Positions 7,972 to 15,049 of a stretch of DNA of 35,471 nucleotides are shown one piece after another (positions within the stretch are counted from its first letter, which is position 1; each line of letters begins with the position of its first letter). The stretch lies in IMG/VR virus record IMGVR_UViG_3300008110_000192, positions 1 to 35,471 of that record; one strand, 5' to 3'. Below the pieces are notes generated by a model that made no database searches, was not told where the DNA came from, and worked only from the letters and a program-made list of their open reading frames with translations. This DNA is from a virus. Position numbers and translations under genes: made by a program.

Positions 7972-8467
7972 AATTACATTAGATAGAATACAATTATTGC
8001 ACCCAAAATTGAGAGAAGAAGCAATAGAATTATATGAAGAAATTTGCACTACTCTAACAGGGATTTCTTCTTGCAGATTTACACATACATTAAGAACATT
8101 CGCAGAGCAAGATGCTTTATACGCACAAGGCAGGACAAAATCAGGTTCTATTGTAACAAAAGCAAAGGGTGGTCAATCATATCATAATTACGGATTAGCA
8201 ATAGATATAGTTTTGATATTAGATACAGATAATAATGGAACTTTTGAAACTGCATCTTGGGATAATAAAAAAGATTTTGATAAAGATGGCAGAGCAGATT
8301 GGCAAGAAGTTGTATCTATTTTTAAAAGATACGGATATGAATGGGGAGGAGATTGGAAATTTAAAGATACACCACATTTTCAAAAGACATTTGGCAAATC
8401 TATTAATGATTTATTACAATTACACAAAGCAAATAAAGTAGATAAAAACGGATTCGTATTAATTTAA
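7961..8467 (+). CDS. Endolysin, M15 family peptidase with EF-hand-like loop
   Basis: 168 residues. It matches the zinc L-Ala-D-Glu / D-Ala-D-Ala peptidase family M15: SYHNYGLAIDI gives the HxxxxxxxD zinc pair (H75, D82), and DTPHFQ gives the catalytic-region Asp136 and the third ligand His139. A loop at about 105-116, DFDKDGRADWQE, fits the 12-residue EF-hand calcium pattern with Asp at 1, 3 and 5, Gly at 6 and Glu at 12; a second Asp/Asn-rich loop is near 88-94. No signal peptide is visible, so release through the holin is expected. It would cut peptidoglycan stem peptides to lyse the host. Sure of the family, less of the exact bond. Confidence 0.9.
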   Translation: MKDKITLDRIQLLHPKLREEAIELYEEICTTLTGISSCRFTHTLRTFAEQDALYAQGRTKSGSIVTKAKGGQSYHNYGLAIDIVLILDTDNNGTFETASWDNKKDFDKDGRADWQEVVSIFKRYGYEWGGDWKFKDTPHFQKTFGKSINDLLQLHKANKVDKNGFVLI

Positions 8468-8478
8468 AATAAAACATA

Positions 8479-8952
8479 ATGAAACAAATCAAATCAATCT
8501 TATTACTATCTGTAATATTATTTTCGTGTACGAGCGAAAAGCATTTAGCAAAAGTATGTGCGGAGAAATTTCCTGTAAAGGATAGCACAATAATCGTAGA
8601 AAGAGTAGATACTACGTATCAATTAATTAAAGGCGATAGCATTCGCATTTATACTAAGATTTACGACTCTTTATTCTTTATTGATACAATATGCCCTCCT
8701 GTTAAATGTCCTCAAATAACGAAGGTAAAAGAGAAAATAGTATATCAAGAAAATACTGCAAGAGTAGATTATCTTTGGAAAGTTAATGGCGATTTATATA
8801 AAGAAATTGAAGGTTGGGAAAAGGAGAATAAAGCGTTGCAAGAAGAAAATAAAACCCTAAAGAAATTTAGAAATACAATTTATTTATTATTTACGTTAAT
8901 CGTATTAATAGTAATAGGCATCACATATTTAAGGACAATTAAATTTATCTAA
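8479..8952 (+). CDS. Unimolecular spanin-like lipoprotein (candidate)
   Basis: 157 residues. The N-terminus is a lipoprotein signal with a lipobox ending in Cys17 (SVILFSC). A polar periplasmic region follows, a coiled-coil stretch (about 105-130, KENKALQEENKTLKK), and a C-terminal membrane helix (about 133-150, IYLLFTLIVLIVIGITYL). An outer-membrane lipid anchor plus a C-terminal inner-membrane helix in one chain is the layout of u-spanins such as T1 gp11, which disrupt the outer membrane after endolysin action. It directly follows the endolysin. No sequence motif of known u-spanins was recognised, so the call is from topology and position. Confidence 0.65.
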   Translation: MKQIKSILLLSVILFSCTSEKHLAKVCAEKFPVKDSTIIVERVDTTYQLIKGDSIRIYTKIYDSLFFIDTICPPVKCPQITKVKEKIVYQENTARVDYLWKVNGDLYKEIEGWEKENKALQEENKTLKKFRNTIYLLFTLIVLIVIGITYLRTIKFI

Positions 8953-9812
8953 TGATAATCAAAAAAGCAAACAAAGGTATAACTGAAATTAATTCAAGTC
9001 AAAAAGAAAAGACATTCTTATTATTATCGGATGTCCATTTTGATAGCGTTTCTTGCGATAGAAAATTATTAAAAGAAACGTTAGATGAGGCTATGCAAAA
9101 AGATGCTGCTATTTTATTTAATGGCGACTTCTTTGATATGATGCAAAGCCGTAATGATAAAAGAGGAATGAAAGGTAGCCTAAGAAAAGAATACTTAGGA
9201 GATAATTATTTTGATTTAGTTATACAAGATGCAGCAGAATTTCTTAAACCTTATGCAAAGAATATTGCTATTATGGCAGATGGCAATCACGAAACTGCAA
9301 TTACAAAGAATTATGAAACAAATCCTTTGGATAGATTGTGTTATTTATTAAGAAAAGAATATAATTCTAATGTAGAGCATACAGGTTATCAAGGTTGGGT
9401 GATATTAAAATTAACAATAGATAAAAATATTAAGTTACCTTTCTATATTAAAATGCATCACGGAGCAGGTGGAAATGCAAGAGTAACAAAAGGAGTAATT
9501 GAACATAATAGAATGAGTACCTATGTAGATGGAGCAGATTTAATTTGGTTAGCACATACTCATACACAATATTGTATGCATTCTACGACAGAAAGATTAT
9601 GTATATCTAATGGGTATAAACAAAAATTAGAAAAGGTTTACCACGTTCGCACAGGCTGTTGGAAGCAAGAATATAAAGATGGAGGTTGGAGTGTAGAGAA
9701 AGGATTTAGTCCATCAGAAATTGGCGGATATTGGTTAGAATTATCTGCTTCAAGAAAGAAAGAAGAAGGAGTTAGAGAATGTAATATAAAAACAAGAATA
9801 TACCCAACTTAA
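8952..9812 (+). CDS. Calcineurin-like metallophosphoesterase
   Basis: 286 residues. The metal-binding motifs of the family occur in order: LSDVHFD (about 25-31), FNGDFFD (about 56-62), DGNHE (about 109-113), HHG (about 169-171) and AHTHTQY (about 200-206). These proteins hydrolyse phosphoesters, from nucleotides to DNA ends, using two metal ions. The start ATG overlaps the spanin-like gene's stop by one base. The substrate cannot be read from the sequence. Phage copies may help nucleotide recycling, DNA processing or counter-defence, but the location after the lysis genes does not decide this. Confidence 0.85.
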   Translation: MIIKKANKGITEINSSQKEKTFLLLSDVHFDSVSCDRKLLKETLDEAMQKDAAILFNGDFFDMMQSRNDKRGMKGSLRKEYLGDNYFDLVIQDAAEFLKPYAKNIAIMADGNHETAITKNYETNPLDRLCYLLRKEYNSNVEHTGYQGWVILKLTIDKNIKLPFYIKMHHGAGGNARVTKGVIEHNRMSTYVDGADLIWLAHTHTQYCMHSTTERLCISNGYKQKLEKVYHVRTGCWKQEYKDGGWSVEKGFSPSEIGGYWLELSASRKKEEGVRECNIKTRIYPT

Positions 9813-9813
9813 T

Positions 9814-10053
9814 ATGTGGATAGAAATAGATGTATTGCTCAAAGAACAGAGCATTAATTGGCAAGAATTAGGCTTAGATGTCAAACACGAGTACGCAAAA
9901 AGAATGGTAAGGATAGATGCCATAAACTTTTTACAAGAATTGACACACGATATACAAATACTCTCCTTTATAGATGGTTCTTCTGTCTATATATTTGGAG
10001 AATATGAAAATTTAAAAAACGATATACTGCACCTATCAAATGAAAATGACTAA
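9814..10053 (+). CDS. Hypothetical protein
   Basis: 79 residues, starting MWIEIDVLLKEQSINWQEL, with a mixed charged composition and no membrane segment. The start is one base after the phosphoesterase stop, and the acetyltransferase begins inside its last 14 bases, so all three are in one operon. The fold cannot be guessed with confidence; the ending LKNDILHLSNEND is helical and acidic. Confidence 0.55.
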   Translation: MWIEIDVLLKEQSINWQELGLDVKHEYAKRMVRIDAINFLQELTHDIQILSFIDGSSVYIFGEYENLKNDILHLSNEND

Positions 10054-10468
10054 AGTTTTTAGTAATGGAAAAGTCTTAGATAAGAACCTGTATGAAAAAT
10101 TGCAGGTCTTAGATAGGACTACTCCTTCATTTAAAGGATGCGAGAATGAGTTTAAAAAAAATCGTGAATGGTGGGTAATTGTAAAGAATAGAAAGATAGT
10201 CGCTTATTGTGGCTCTGCATATAGTATGGGAGTATGCATATTTATAAGAGCATTTGTAGATAGAACAATGAGAGGCAAAGGAATCCAAAAGTTATTAATT
10301 AAGAAACGGCTTTTAGCAGCAAAAAAAAATTCAAGCGTAGCAATCACATATACCACAATAGACAACTATCCATCTGTCAATAATTTGATGTCTTGTGGGT
10401 TTAAATATTACAATCCTGAATACGCTTACGCAGGTCAAAATTTCCTATATTTCAGGAAAGAAATCTAA
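10040..10468 (+). CDS. GNAT-family N-acetyltransferase
   Basis: 142 residues. The central FVDRTMRGKGIQKLLIKKRL matches the GNAT acetyl-CoA binding signature (RGxGxG/A-like, here RGKGIQ) followed by its helix; SVAITYTTIDNYPSVNNLMSCGF corresponds to the last GNAT strands, with the usual Asn-N-L-CGF pattern. It would transfer an acetyl group from acetyl-CoA to an unknown amine, perhaps a host protein or toxin target. A second in-frame ATG lies two codons later. It is the last gene before the noncoding gap. Confidence 0.78.
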   Translation: MKMTKVFSNGKVLDKNLYEKLQVLDRTTPSFKGCENEFKKNREWWVIVKNRKIVAYCGSAYSMGVCIFIRAFVDRTMRGKGIQKLLIKKRLLAAKKNSSVAITYTTIDNYPSVNNLMSCGFKYYNPEYAYAGQNFLYFRKEI

Positions 10469-10571
10469 CATATATAGAAAAAACATAATATAAGGGTATT
10501 TTTTAACGCATTGAAAATCAATGATTTATGAAGTATTTTGCAATCCTATATAATATATATATAAAATAAAT

Positions 10572-10600
10572 TTTGTAGTTCAAATAATCTTTGTATATTG
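10572..10600 (+). promoter_or_regulatory. Bacteroidota-type promoter
   Basis: TTTG (10572-10575), an 18-base spacer and TATATTG (10594-10600) resemble the Bacteroidota primary promoter (-33 TTTG or TTG; -7 TAnnTTTG, one position off here). The start would be near 10606-10608, just upstream of the predicted 5' exon of the intron. The upstream part of the gap (10469-10571) is AT-rich; it holds a small CATTG-AAAAT-CAATG hairpin (about 10510-10524) that could be a weak terminator for the preceding operon. Confidence 0.55.
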
Positions 10601-10634
10601 CAGTAGTTCTTTGAAAGCCGCACACATATATTGT

Positions 10635-11073
10635 TTTTTTGCAATATGTCATTTCTGAAATTTAACCCAAAATTGTCGTAAGATAATACTATAAGTTAAA
10701 AGCCATACGAAATAGATGCAGCGTACAGTCCCTTTAAGTAATGCGATATTCTACGAGCATAAGCCTCAAGTAAATTTGTAAAGCATTATTTGAAAACTTT
10801 AATAGGACAGGTAACAATTCCTAAGCCGAGAGGTATGCAATGAACCATTGAAGCAATAGACACGATAACCAAGTGGACTACAATGGATAAACAATTTAGT
10901 TGTATAGTCAATTACAATGCAAGTATGCGACACGGAATTGCGAAGGTCAAGAAATGGCAATCCTTAATTGGAAGTTTCTTATCACGATATAGATAGTGTC
11001 CAACAGGTTGGCAGAATTGTTCAAGTCATTCCACTATCGCTAAATGAGGAGTGCCACCTCAATAAACTCGGCG
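10635..11073 (+). ncRNA. Candidate group I intron in the 5' leader of the next gene
   Basis: The only long gap (10469-11081) contains conserved core elements of group I introns in the right order: Q-like ATTCCTAAGCCGAG (about 10817), R-like GTGGACTACAATGG (about 10873) and S-like GTTGTATAGTC (about 10899). P4 is TAGGA 10803-10807 with TCCTA 10819-10823; P7 is GACTA 10876-10880 with TAGTC 10905-10909; P8 is ACAA 10891 with TTGT 10900; GCC-GAGA-GGT forms a GNRA-capped stem at P6. P1 is nine pairs (10626-10634 with 10641-10649), with the required T-G pair at T10634/G10641, placing the 5' splice site after 10634. Further stems are 10661/10695, 10992/11032 (seven pairs) and 11045/11057. The 3' end (last G at 11073) is inferred from possible P10 pairing of the T-rich loop with AAAC. 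P3 is not resolved, and no endonuclease is encoded inside. Confidence 0.72.
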
Positions 11074-11081
11074 AAACAATT

Positions 11082-11486
11082 ATGGAACAATTAAAAACAC
11101 AAATCACAAATGTATTTGACAAGAAAGCAGAAGAAGTTTTTCATTCTACAGGTTCAATGCATACAAAAGAAGATGTATTGAAAATTATTAATTTATTACA
11201 AGAAGAATGCTTGAAAGAAATTAATGATTTAAAAATACCTGAATCTAACAATGGATATTCTGAAGAAGAAATAGAAAATGCATTTAAGAATTTAGATTTA
11301 TCTAATTACGCATCAGTTGACAAAGAGAGTGCAGAATTTTATATTGGTTATCATAATCAATTAGAATTAGATTCTGCTGATATAGAATGGGAAGAAGATT
11401 CCTTATATGATGATTTAATCAGCGAATTGAACAAATTATCTAATCAAGAAGATGAAAATCAAGAAGTAACAATTATTGAAAATTAA
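11082..11486 (+). CDS. Hypothetical acidic protein, downstream of the intron
   Basis: 134 residues from ATG 11082, starting MEQLKTQITNVFDKKAEEV and rich in Glu/Asp, with a Leu-rich helical N-half and a C-half with YSEEEIENAFKNLDLSN and WEEDSLYDDLIS. The frame is also open upstream to 10968, but that segment (TTG start) falls in the GC-richer, hairpin-forming intron region and is unlikely to be translated. After the proposed splicing, the leader would end TTGT and join AAACAATT directly before this ATG. I do not recognise the function; a small acidic early protein could be an inhibitor or a DNA mimic, but this is speculation. Confidence 0.65.
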   Translation: MEQLKTQITNVFDKKAEEVFHSTGSMHTKEDVLKIINLLQEECLKEINDLKIPESNNGYSEEEIENAFKNLDLSNYASVDKESAEFYIGYHNQLELDSADIEWEEDSLYDDLISELNKLSNQEDENQEVTIIEN

Positions 11487-11497
11487 AATTTAAAAAA

Positions 11498-11665
11498 ATG
11501 AAAGAAACATTAATTAAGCAAGTAATTATTTTAATGGAATTAATTATGAAAGAATGGAAAGATAAAAAAGCATTAAAGAATAAATATGAAAGTATAGAAT
11601 ACCAATTAAAAGGTATGCTTGAAATCGTAAAAGAAGAATTAAAAAATATTAATGAAGTTTATTAA
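11498..11665 (+). CDS. Small helical hypothetical protein
   Basis: 55 codons from ATG 11498 to TAA 11663-11665, starting MKETLIKQVIILMELIMKEW. The sequence is almost entirely amphipathic helix rich in Lys/Glu with a Lys-rich middle. It lies 11 bases after the acidic gene and is followed by a terminator hairpin, so it ends this short operon. No function can be suggested. Confidence 0.5.
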   Translation: MKETLIKQVIILMELIMKEWKDKKALKNKYESIEYQLKGMLEIVKEELKNINEVY

Positions 11666-11675
11666 AAAAAACAGG

Positions 11676-11700
11676 GGTGCGTCTGTAACGCATATTTTTT
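11676..11700 (+). terminator. Rho-independent terminator
   Basis: TGCGT (11678-11682), loop CTGTA, ACGCA (11688-11692), then TATTTTTT to 11700. The stem is short but GC-containing, with an A tract before and a T tract after it, so it could work in both directions. Confidence 0.55.
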
Positions 11701-11784
11701 ATGAAAAAAGAAACAATTCAAGCAATCATTATCGTTCTGTTCCTATTATTCTGTACTACTGCAGATAGTTGGTTCAATTTTTAA
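11701..11784 (+). CDS. Possible 27-residue membrane peptide
   Basis: ATG 11701 to TAA 11782-11784. Residues 5-19 (TIQAIIIVLFLLFCT) form one hydrophobic helix after a Lys-rich start. It lies at the end of the terminator's T run and before another small gene. It could be a real membrane peptide or a chance frame. Confidence 0.35.
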   Translation: MKKETIQAIIIVLFLLFCTTADSWFNF

Positions 11785-11803
11785 ACAAATAAAAAAATAA
11801 ATT

Positions 11804-12043
11804 ATGTACAAAGTAACATTAGTTAAGACTTCTAAGATTATTGAAAAATTAGAAATACAGATTGAAGAATTAGATTTAGATTGGTATTATACAGATTATA
11901 AAGAATGCCTTAATATGTATGAACAATTAGTTGTAGATGAAACAAAGCATCTATGTCAAATAACATACACACATATACAGGTAAGAATAAGAGTATATGA
12001 AGATAACAAAATCCTTAAACAAGTAAATCTTTCAAATTGGTAA
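11804..12043 (+). CDS. Hypothetical protein
   Basis: 79 residues starting MYKVTLVKTSKIIEKLEIQ, with alternating hydrophobic and charged residues and an aromatic stretch WYYTDYKECLNMYEQ. It is probably a small alpha/beta protein. It sits in a row of three short genes (11804, 12046, 12230), typical of phage early regions. Function unknown. Confidence 0.55.
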   Translation: MYKVTLVKTSKIIEKLEIQIEELDLDWYYTDYKECLNMYEQLVVDETKHLCQITYTHIQVRIRVYEDNKILKQVNLSNW

Positions 12044-12045
12044 TT

Positions 12046-12237
12046 ATGAAAAATAGAAGAAAAGAAAAATTATCCGTAAGTATTTATCCTGCTTACACAC
12101 CTTCTTATTATGAATGGTGTAAAGAATATAAAGTTAGTAGTGCATACGTTAGTTATAAATTCTACGATATGTATAACCACATAAACAAGGATAATAATTT
12201 AATCACTAAATATTTTAAAAGTAAAAATTATGAGTAA
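12046..12237 (+). CDS. Hypothetical protein
   Basis: 63 residues from ATG 12046; an in-frame TTG at 12037 lies inside the preceding gene and is less likely. The sequence is basic at the start (MKNRRKEKLSVS) and Tyr-rich (YPAYTPSYYEWCKEY). It overlaps the next gene by eight bases. No function recognised. Confidence 0.5.
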   Translation: MKNRRKEKLSVSIYPAYTPSYYEWCKEYKVSSAYVSYKFYDMYNHINKDNNLITKYFKSKNYE

Positions 12238-12442
12238 GAAGCATTTTATTTTCGCAGCAAATCAAATAGCCTTCCATTGTTATCAAGAAGGCATAGATGA
12301 AATTAGAAGTCAAGATTTATTCTTATACTATTGTTCATTCTTTGAAAATTTTAACGAAAAATTTGATAGAGAATATTTTTATAAGCATATAGTTAAAGAA
12401 ATAAATCAATACAAGGCAGATTTAATCTCAATAGAATTTTAA
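12230..12442 (+). CDS. Hypothetical protein
   Basis: 70 residues, starting MSKKHFIFAANQIAFHCYQEG, with a Tyr/Phe-rich centre (LFLYYCSFFENF). The overlap with the gene before suggests translational coupling. The helical character and size suggest a small protein-binding factor, but no family is recognised. Confidence 0.55.
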   Translation: MSKKHFIFAANQIAFHCYQEGIDEIRSQDLFLYYCSFFENFNEKFDREYFYKHIVKEINQYKADLISIEF

Positions 12443-12496
12443 TTACACATATTTAAACAAATCAAAGGGAGGAGCATCTTACACTCTAAAAACACA

Positions 12497-13429
12497 ATGG
12501 AAACAAATCAAATCTTAAATCAAGCATTCTCAGGTTTAAAATTACAAGACCCTGCCAATGCAGAAAGAGTATCTAATCTTTTAGAAGAATTTGAATTACG
12601 ATGGACAGTAAGTAAACAAAAATTATTCTTAGAAGATGGAACAGAAACAAATTATATGGCAGTAGTAAGAGATGACAATAAAGATGTCTTTCAAACCTGC
12701 AAGGATAGTTATCAGCCTTATCAAAATAGCGAATTAGCAGAATTACTTATTCGTATAGCAGATGTAGGTGGGTATAAGATACACGGAGGCGGTATGTTTA
12801 ATAATGGAAGAAAGGTATATACACAATTAGAAAGTGGAAATACATTAAAAGGTATTGGTATAAATAATGATAGTATCATTGGATATATAAGCGGTATTAA
12901 TTCTCACGATGGTTCAACCTCTTTAAAATGGGGAAGCAGTAATACTACAATATCTTGCCAAAATACTTTCAATGCAGTAGCGAAGCAATTAGCAAATACT
13001 GCAAGACATACTAATAATATGTATAATAAAGTAGATGCATATCTAAGAGAGATTGGCTTCGCAATAGAACAAGAGAAATCAATCTTTGATAAATTTATTA
13101 GATTATCAGAAATGCCTGTAAAGCAAAATCATATTACAAGAATTGTAAAAGAAGTTACAGGTGTAGATATTATGCTTACAGAATCGGAAGCAGAAAGTAA
13201 GTTTAGTACATATTCTATTAATCGTTCACAAGAATTGCTTGAAAGCATATCTAAAGAAATGGAACAAAAAGGTAAAACGAGATGGGGGTTATTTAGTGGA
13301 GTAACAAATTATACTACACATACCTTGCCTGTTCCAAAAAGAGATAATGCGAGATTAGAAAGTAAGTTCATTGGCACAGGTGGGCTTATTGATAATAAAG
13401 TATTTGACTTAATTGAATCTTTAAATTAA
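12497..13429 (+). CDS. DUF932 (phage/plasmid-like) protein
   Basis: 310 residues. The arrangement YMAVVRDDNKDVFQTCKDSYQPYQNSEL followed by GGMFNNGRKVYTQLES, then the central NTTISCQNTFNAVAK and HTNNMYNKV, matches DUF932 (TIGR03299-like) proteins, found in phages and plasmids. Their activity is not known; they are often near recombination or single-strand annealing genes, as here, with ERF and an exonuclease downstream. The start ATG has an A-rich upstream context. A 13437 hairpin follows. Confidence 0.82.
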   Translation: METNQILNQAFSGLKLQDPANAERVSNLLEEFELRWTVSKQKLFLEDGTETNYMAVVRDDNKDVFQTCKDSYQPYQNSELAELLIRIADVGGYKIHGGGMFNNGRKVYTQLESGNTLKGIGINNDSIIGYISGINSHDGSTSLKWGSSNTTISCQNTFNAVAKQLANTARHTNNMYNKVDAYLREIGFAIEQEKSIFDKFIRLSEMPVKQNHITRIVKEVTGVDIMLTESEAESKFSTYSINRSQELLESISKEMEQKGKTRWGLFSGVTNYTTHTLPVPKRDNARLESKFIGTGGLIDNKVFDLIESLN

Positions 13430-13436
13430 TTAACAC

Positions 13437-13460
13437 AGGGGAGTGTAATGCTCCCCTTAA
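13437..13460 (+). terminator. Terminator-like hairpin after the DUF932 gene
   Basis: AGGGGAG (13437-13443), loop TGTAATG, CTCCCCT (13451-13457), followed by TAAATTTATT. A strong seven-pair stem with a weak T tract; it may attenuate rather than stop transcription. Confidence 0.55.
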
Positions 13461-13470
13461 ATTTATTCTT

Positions 13471-13806
13471 ATGATATACGATATAAATAATATAGAAGTA
13501 CAATTAGAATTTGATTTTGATATGAGATACCTTAAAATATCTGCATATAGTTTGAAAACAGTATTCTCATTTGTTTTTGATGAGCAACAATTTTTAAACT
13601 TTTTAAATGATAATGGTATATTAGAAGTAGAAGAAGATGTAATTCTTTGGGATACATACATAGAAGATGAAGATGGTATAACATATATGGAAACGCACGG
13701 AATTAATTTTGTTGACTATGTAAAGAATTATATAAGCAAAGATGTATTAGAAGATATTATTAGAATATCTTTAGATGAATTTATAACCAATTTTAAAAAC
13801 CAATAA
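13471..13806 (+). CDS. Hypothetical acidic protein
   Basis: 111 residues, acidic, with many Asp/Glu clusters (EVEEDVILWD, then YIEDEDGITY) and a hydrophobic N-terminal half (YLKISAYSLKTVFSFVF). It lies between a terminator-like hairpin and the ERF gene, 9 bases before it. No family is recognised; the acidity and location leave open a role in recombination control. Confidence 0.6.
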   Translation: MIYDINNIEVQLEFDFDMRYLKISAYSLKTVFSFVFDEQQFLNFLNDNGILEVEEDVILWDTYIEDEDGITYMETHGINFVDYVKNYISKDVLEDIIRISLDEFITNFKNQ

Positions 13807-13815
13807 ACAATTCAA

Positions 13816-14412
13816 ATGAAAAAACAAGTTGAAACAAATCAAGACAAGACTTTATTAAAGTCATTAGCACAATTTCAATATGAATGTCCAATCATTCATA
13901 AAGACACTTCAGGATTTAATTATACCTATGCAGATTTGCCTAAAATCTTTTCTGTAATTACTCCTCTATTAAAAAAGAACGGATTAGGTATTACACAATT
14001 ATTAGAAGATAGTTGTATTAGAACAATCCTATTCCATTACGAAAGTGGACAAACATTAGAAAGCGTTACTCCTATACCTGTTGTAGAATTAGCTAAGATG
14101 AATGTTTATCAGTCGTACGGAAGTGGTGTAACGTATTACCGCAGATATGCTATCTCAAGTATGCTTGGCTTAGTAACAGACAAAGATATTGATGGAGCAG
14201 GTGAGCAAATCAAAAAGGTTGAAGAAAAGAAACCTGTGCAACAAAAGAAAGAAAGTGGTATCGCAGAAATGAATGATATTACAATGATGAAATTAGTTGC
14301 AAGATATAATGCAGGGGAAGTAGATGTCTTTGATAGAGCATCAGAGCATTTTAAATTGAGAGATAAAGATTTATTAACTATTAAAATGTTACAAGATGAT
14401 AGAACAGTATAG
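13816..14412 (+). CDS. erf: ERF-family single-strand annealing protein
   Basis: 198 residues. The pattern FNYTYADLPKIFSVITPLLKKNGLG, then a strand with TIL.HYESGQ and, later, YGSGVTYYRRYAISSMLGL with DKDIDGAG, is the ERF superfamily signature. ERF proteins anneal complementary single strands and support phage recombination and genome circularisation. The C-terminal about 60 residues are a Lys/Glu-rich linker plus a helical tail. The next gene is a YqaJ-type exonuclease overlapping its 3' end, the classic exonuclease/annealase pair. Confidence 0.88.
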   Translation: MKKQVETNQDKTLLKSLAQFQYECPIIHKDTSGFNYTYADLPKIFSVITPLLKKNGLGITQLLEDSCIRTILFHYESGQTLESVTPIPVVELAKMNVYQSYGSGVTYYRRYAISSMLGLVTDKDIDGAGEQIKKVEEKKPVQQKKESGIAEMNDITMMKLVARYNAGEVDVFDRASEHFKLRDKDLLTIKMLQDDRTV

Positions 14413-15049
14413 TCAAGAATGGTTTAATCAAAGATTAGGCAAATTAACAAGTAGTACAATTTGGAATCTTATGGTAGAGCCAAAAGAAAAAACAAAAAAA
14501 GATGCAGGAGAATTATCTTCTACGACTAAAGATTATCTGATGGGTAAATTAGCAGAGAAATTATCAGGAGTACAAAGAGAATTTAAAAGCGATGCTACTG
14601 CACACGGATTGCAATTAGAGAAAGAAGCATTAGATTTTTATGCTGAACGTACAGGTAATAAAGTATATGAGGCAGGTTATATAGAATCTATTGCAGGATT
14701 GTATGGCGGAACGCCTGATGGCTTTGTTAATGATGATGGTATTATACAAATTAAATGTCCGTATAATTACAATAATCATTTGCATAATGGCTTAATCACA
14801 GGTCAAGATTTCTTTAAGAGCAAGTATAGAGAATACTATTGGCAATGTCAATCCGATATGTTAGTTAGTAGCAAAGAATACTGCGACTTTGTTTCTTATT
14901 GTCCTGATATGCCTGACAATCTTAAGATGTTTATTTTTAGAATAGAAGCAAATTTAGATGATATGAATTTACTTCTTAAGAAGATAGATGATGCAGGTAA
15001 ATATTTAAACAACTTATATTCATTATTAGATAACAAATGGAAGCAGTAG
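14396..15049 (+). CDS. YqaJ-type recombination exonuclease
   Basis: 217 residues. QEWFNQRLGKLTSS at the start is the YqaJ/lambda-exonuclease opening; HGLQLEKEALDFY, GGTPDGFV and IIQIKCPY carry the PD-(D/E)XK catalytic residues (Glu in GLQLEKEA, Asp in TPDG, Ile-Lys in IQIKCP); YYWQCQSDML is the conserved C-terminal Gln motif. It resects double-stranded ends to leave 3' tails for the ERF protein, with which it overlaps by 17 bases. Confidence 0.9.
   Translation: MIEQYSQEWFNQRLGKLTSSTIWNLMVEPKEKTKKDAGELSSTTKDYLMGKLAEKLSGVQREFKSDATAHGLQLEKEALDFYAERTGNKVYEAGYIESIAGLYGGTPDGFVNDDGIIQIKCPYNYNNHLHNGLITGQDFFKSKYREYYWQCQSDMLVSSKEYCDFVSYCPDMPDNLKMFIFRIEANLDDMNLLLKKIDDAGKYLNNLYSLLDNKWKQ

Noticed and set aside
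10527-10570. Short frame before the intron promoter as a 5' exon
   Set aside because: It begins MKYFAILYN but stops after about 12 codons, upstream of the promoter. It does not join in frame with the downstream gene.
10968-11081. Using the TTG at 10968 as the start of the acidic protein
   Set aside because: The segment falls in strong RNA stems of the intron and has different composition from the rest of the frame; the ATG at 11082 gives a usual context after splicing.
11701-11784. Assigning the 27-residue peptide as a holin or toxin
   Set aside because: A single hydrophobic helix in a short frame next to a terminator is not enough; it is only listed as possible.
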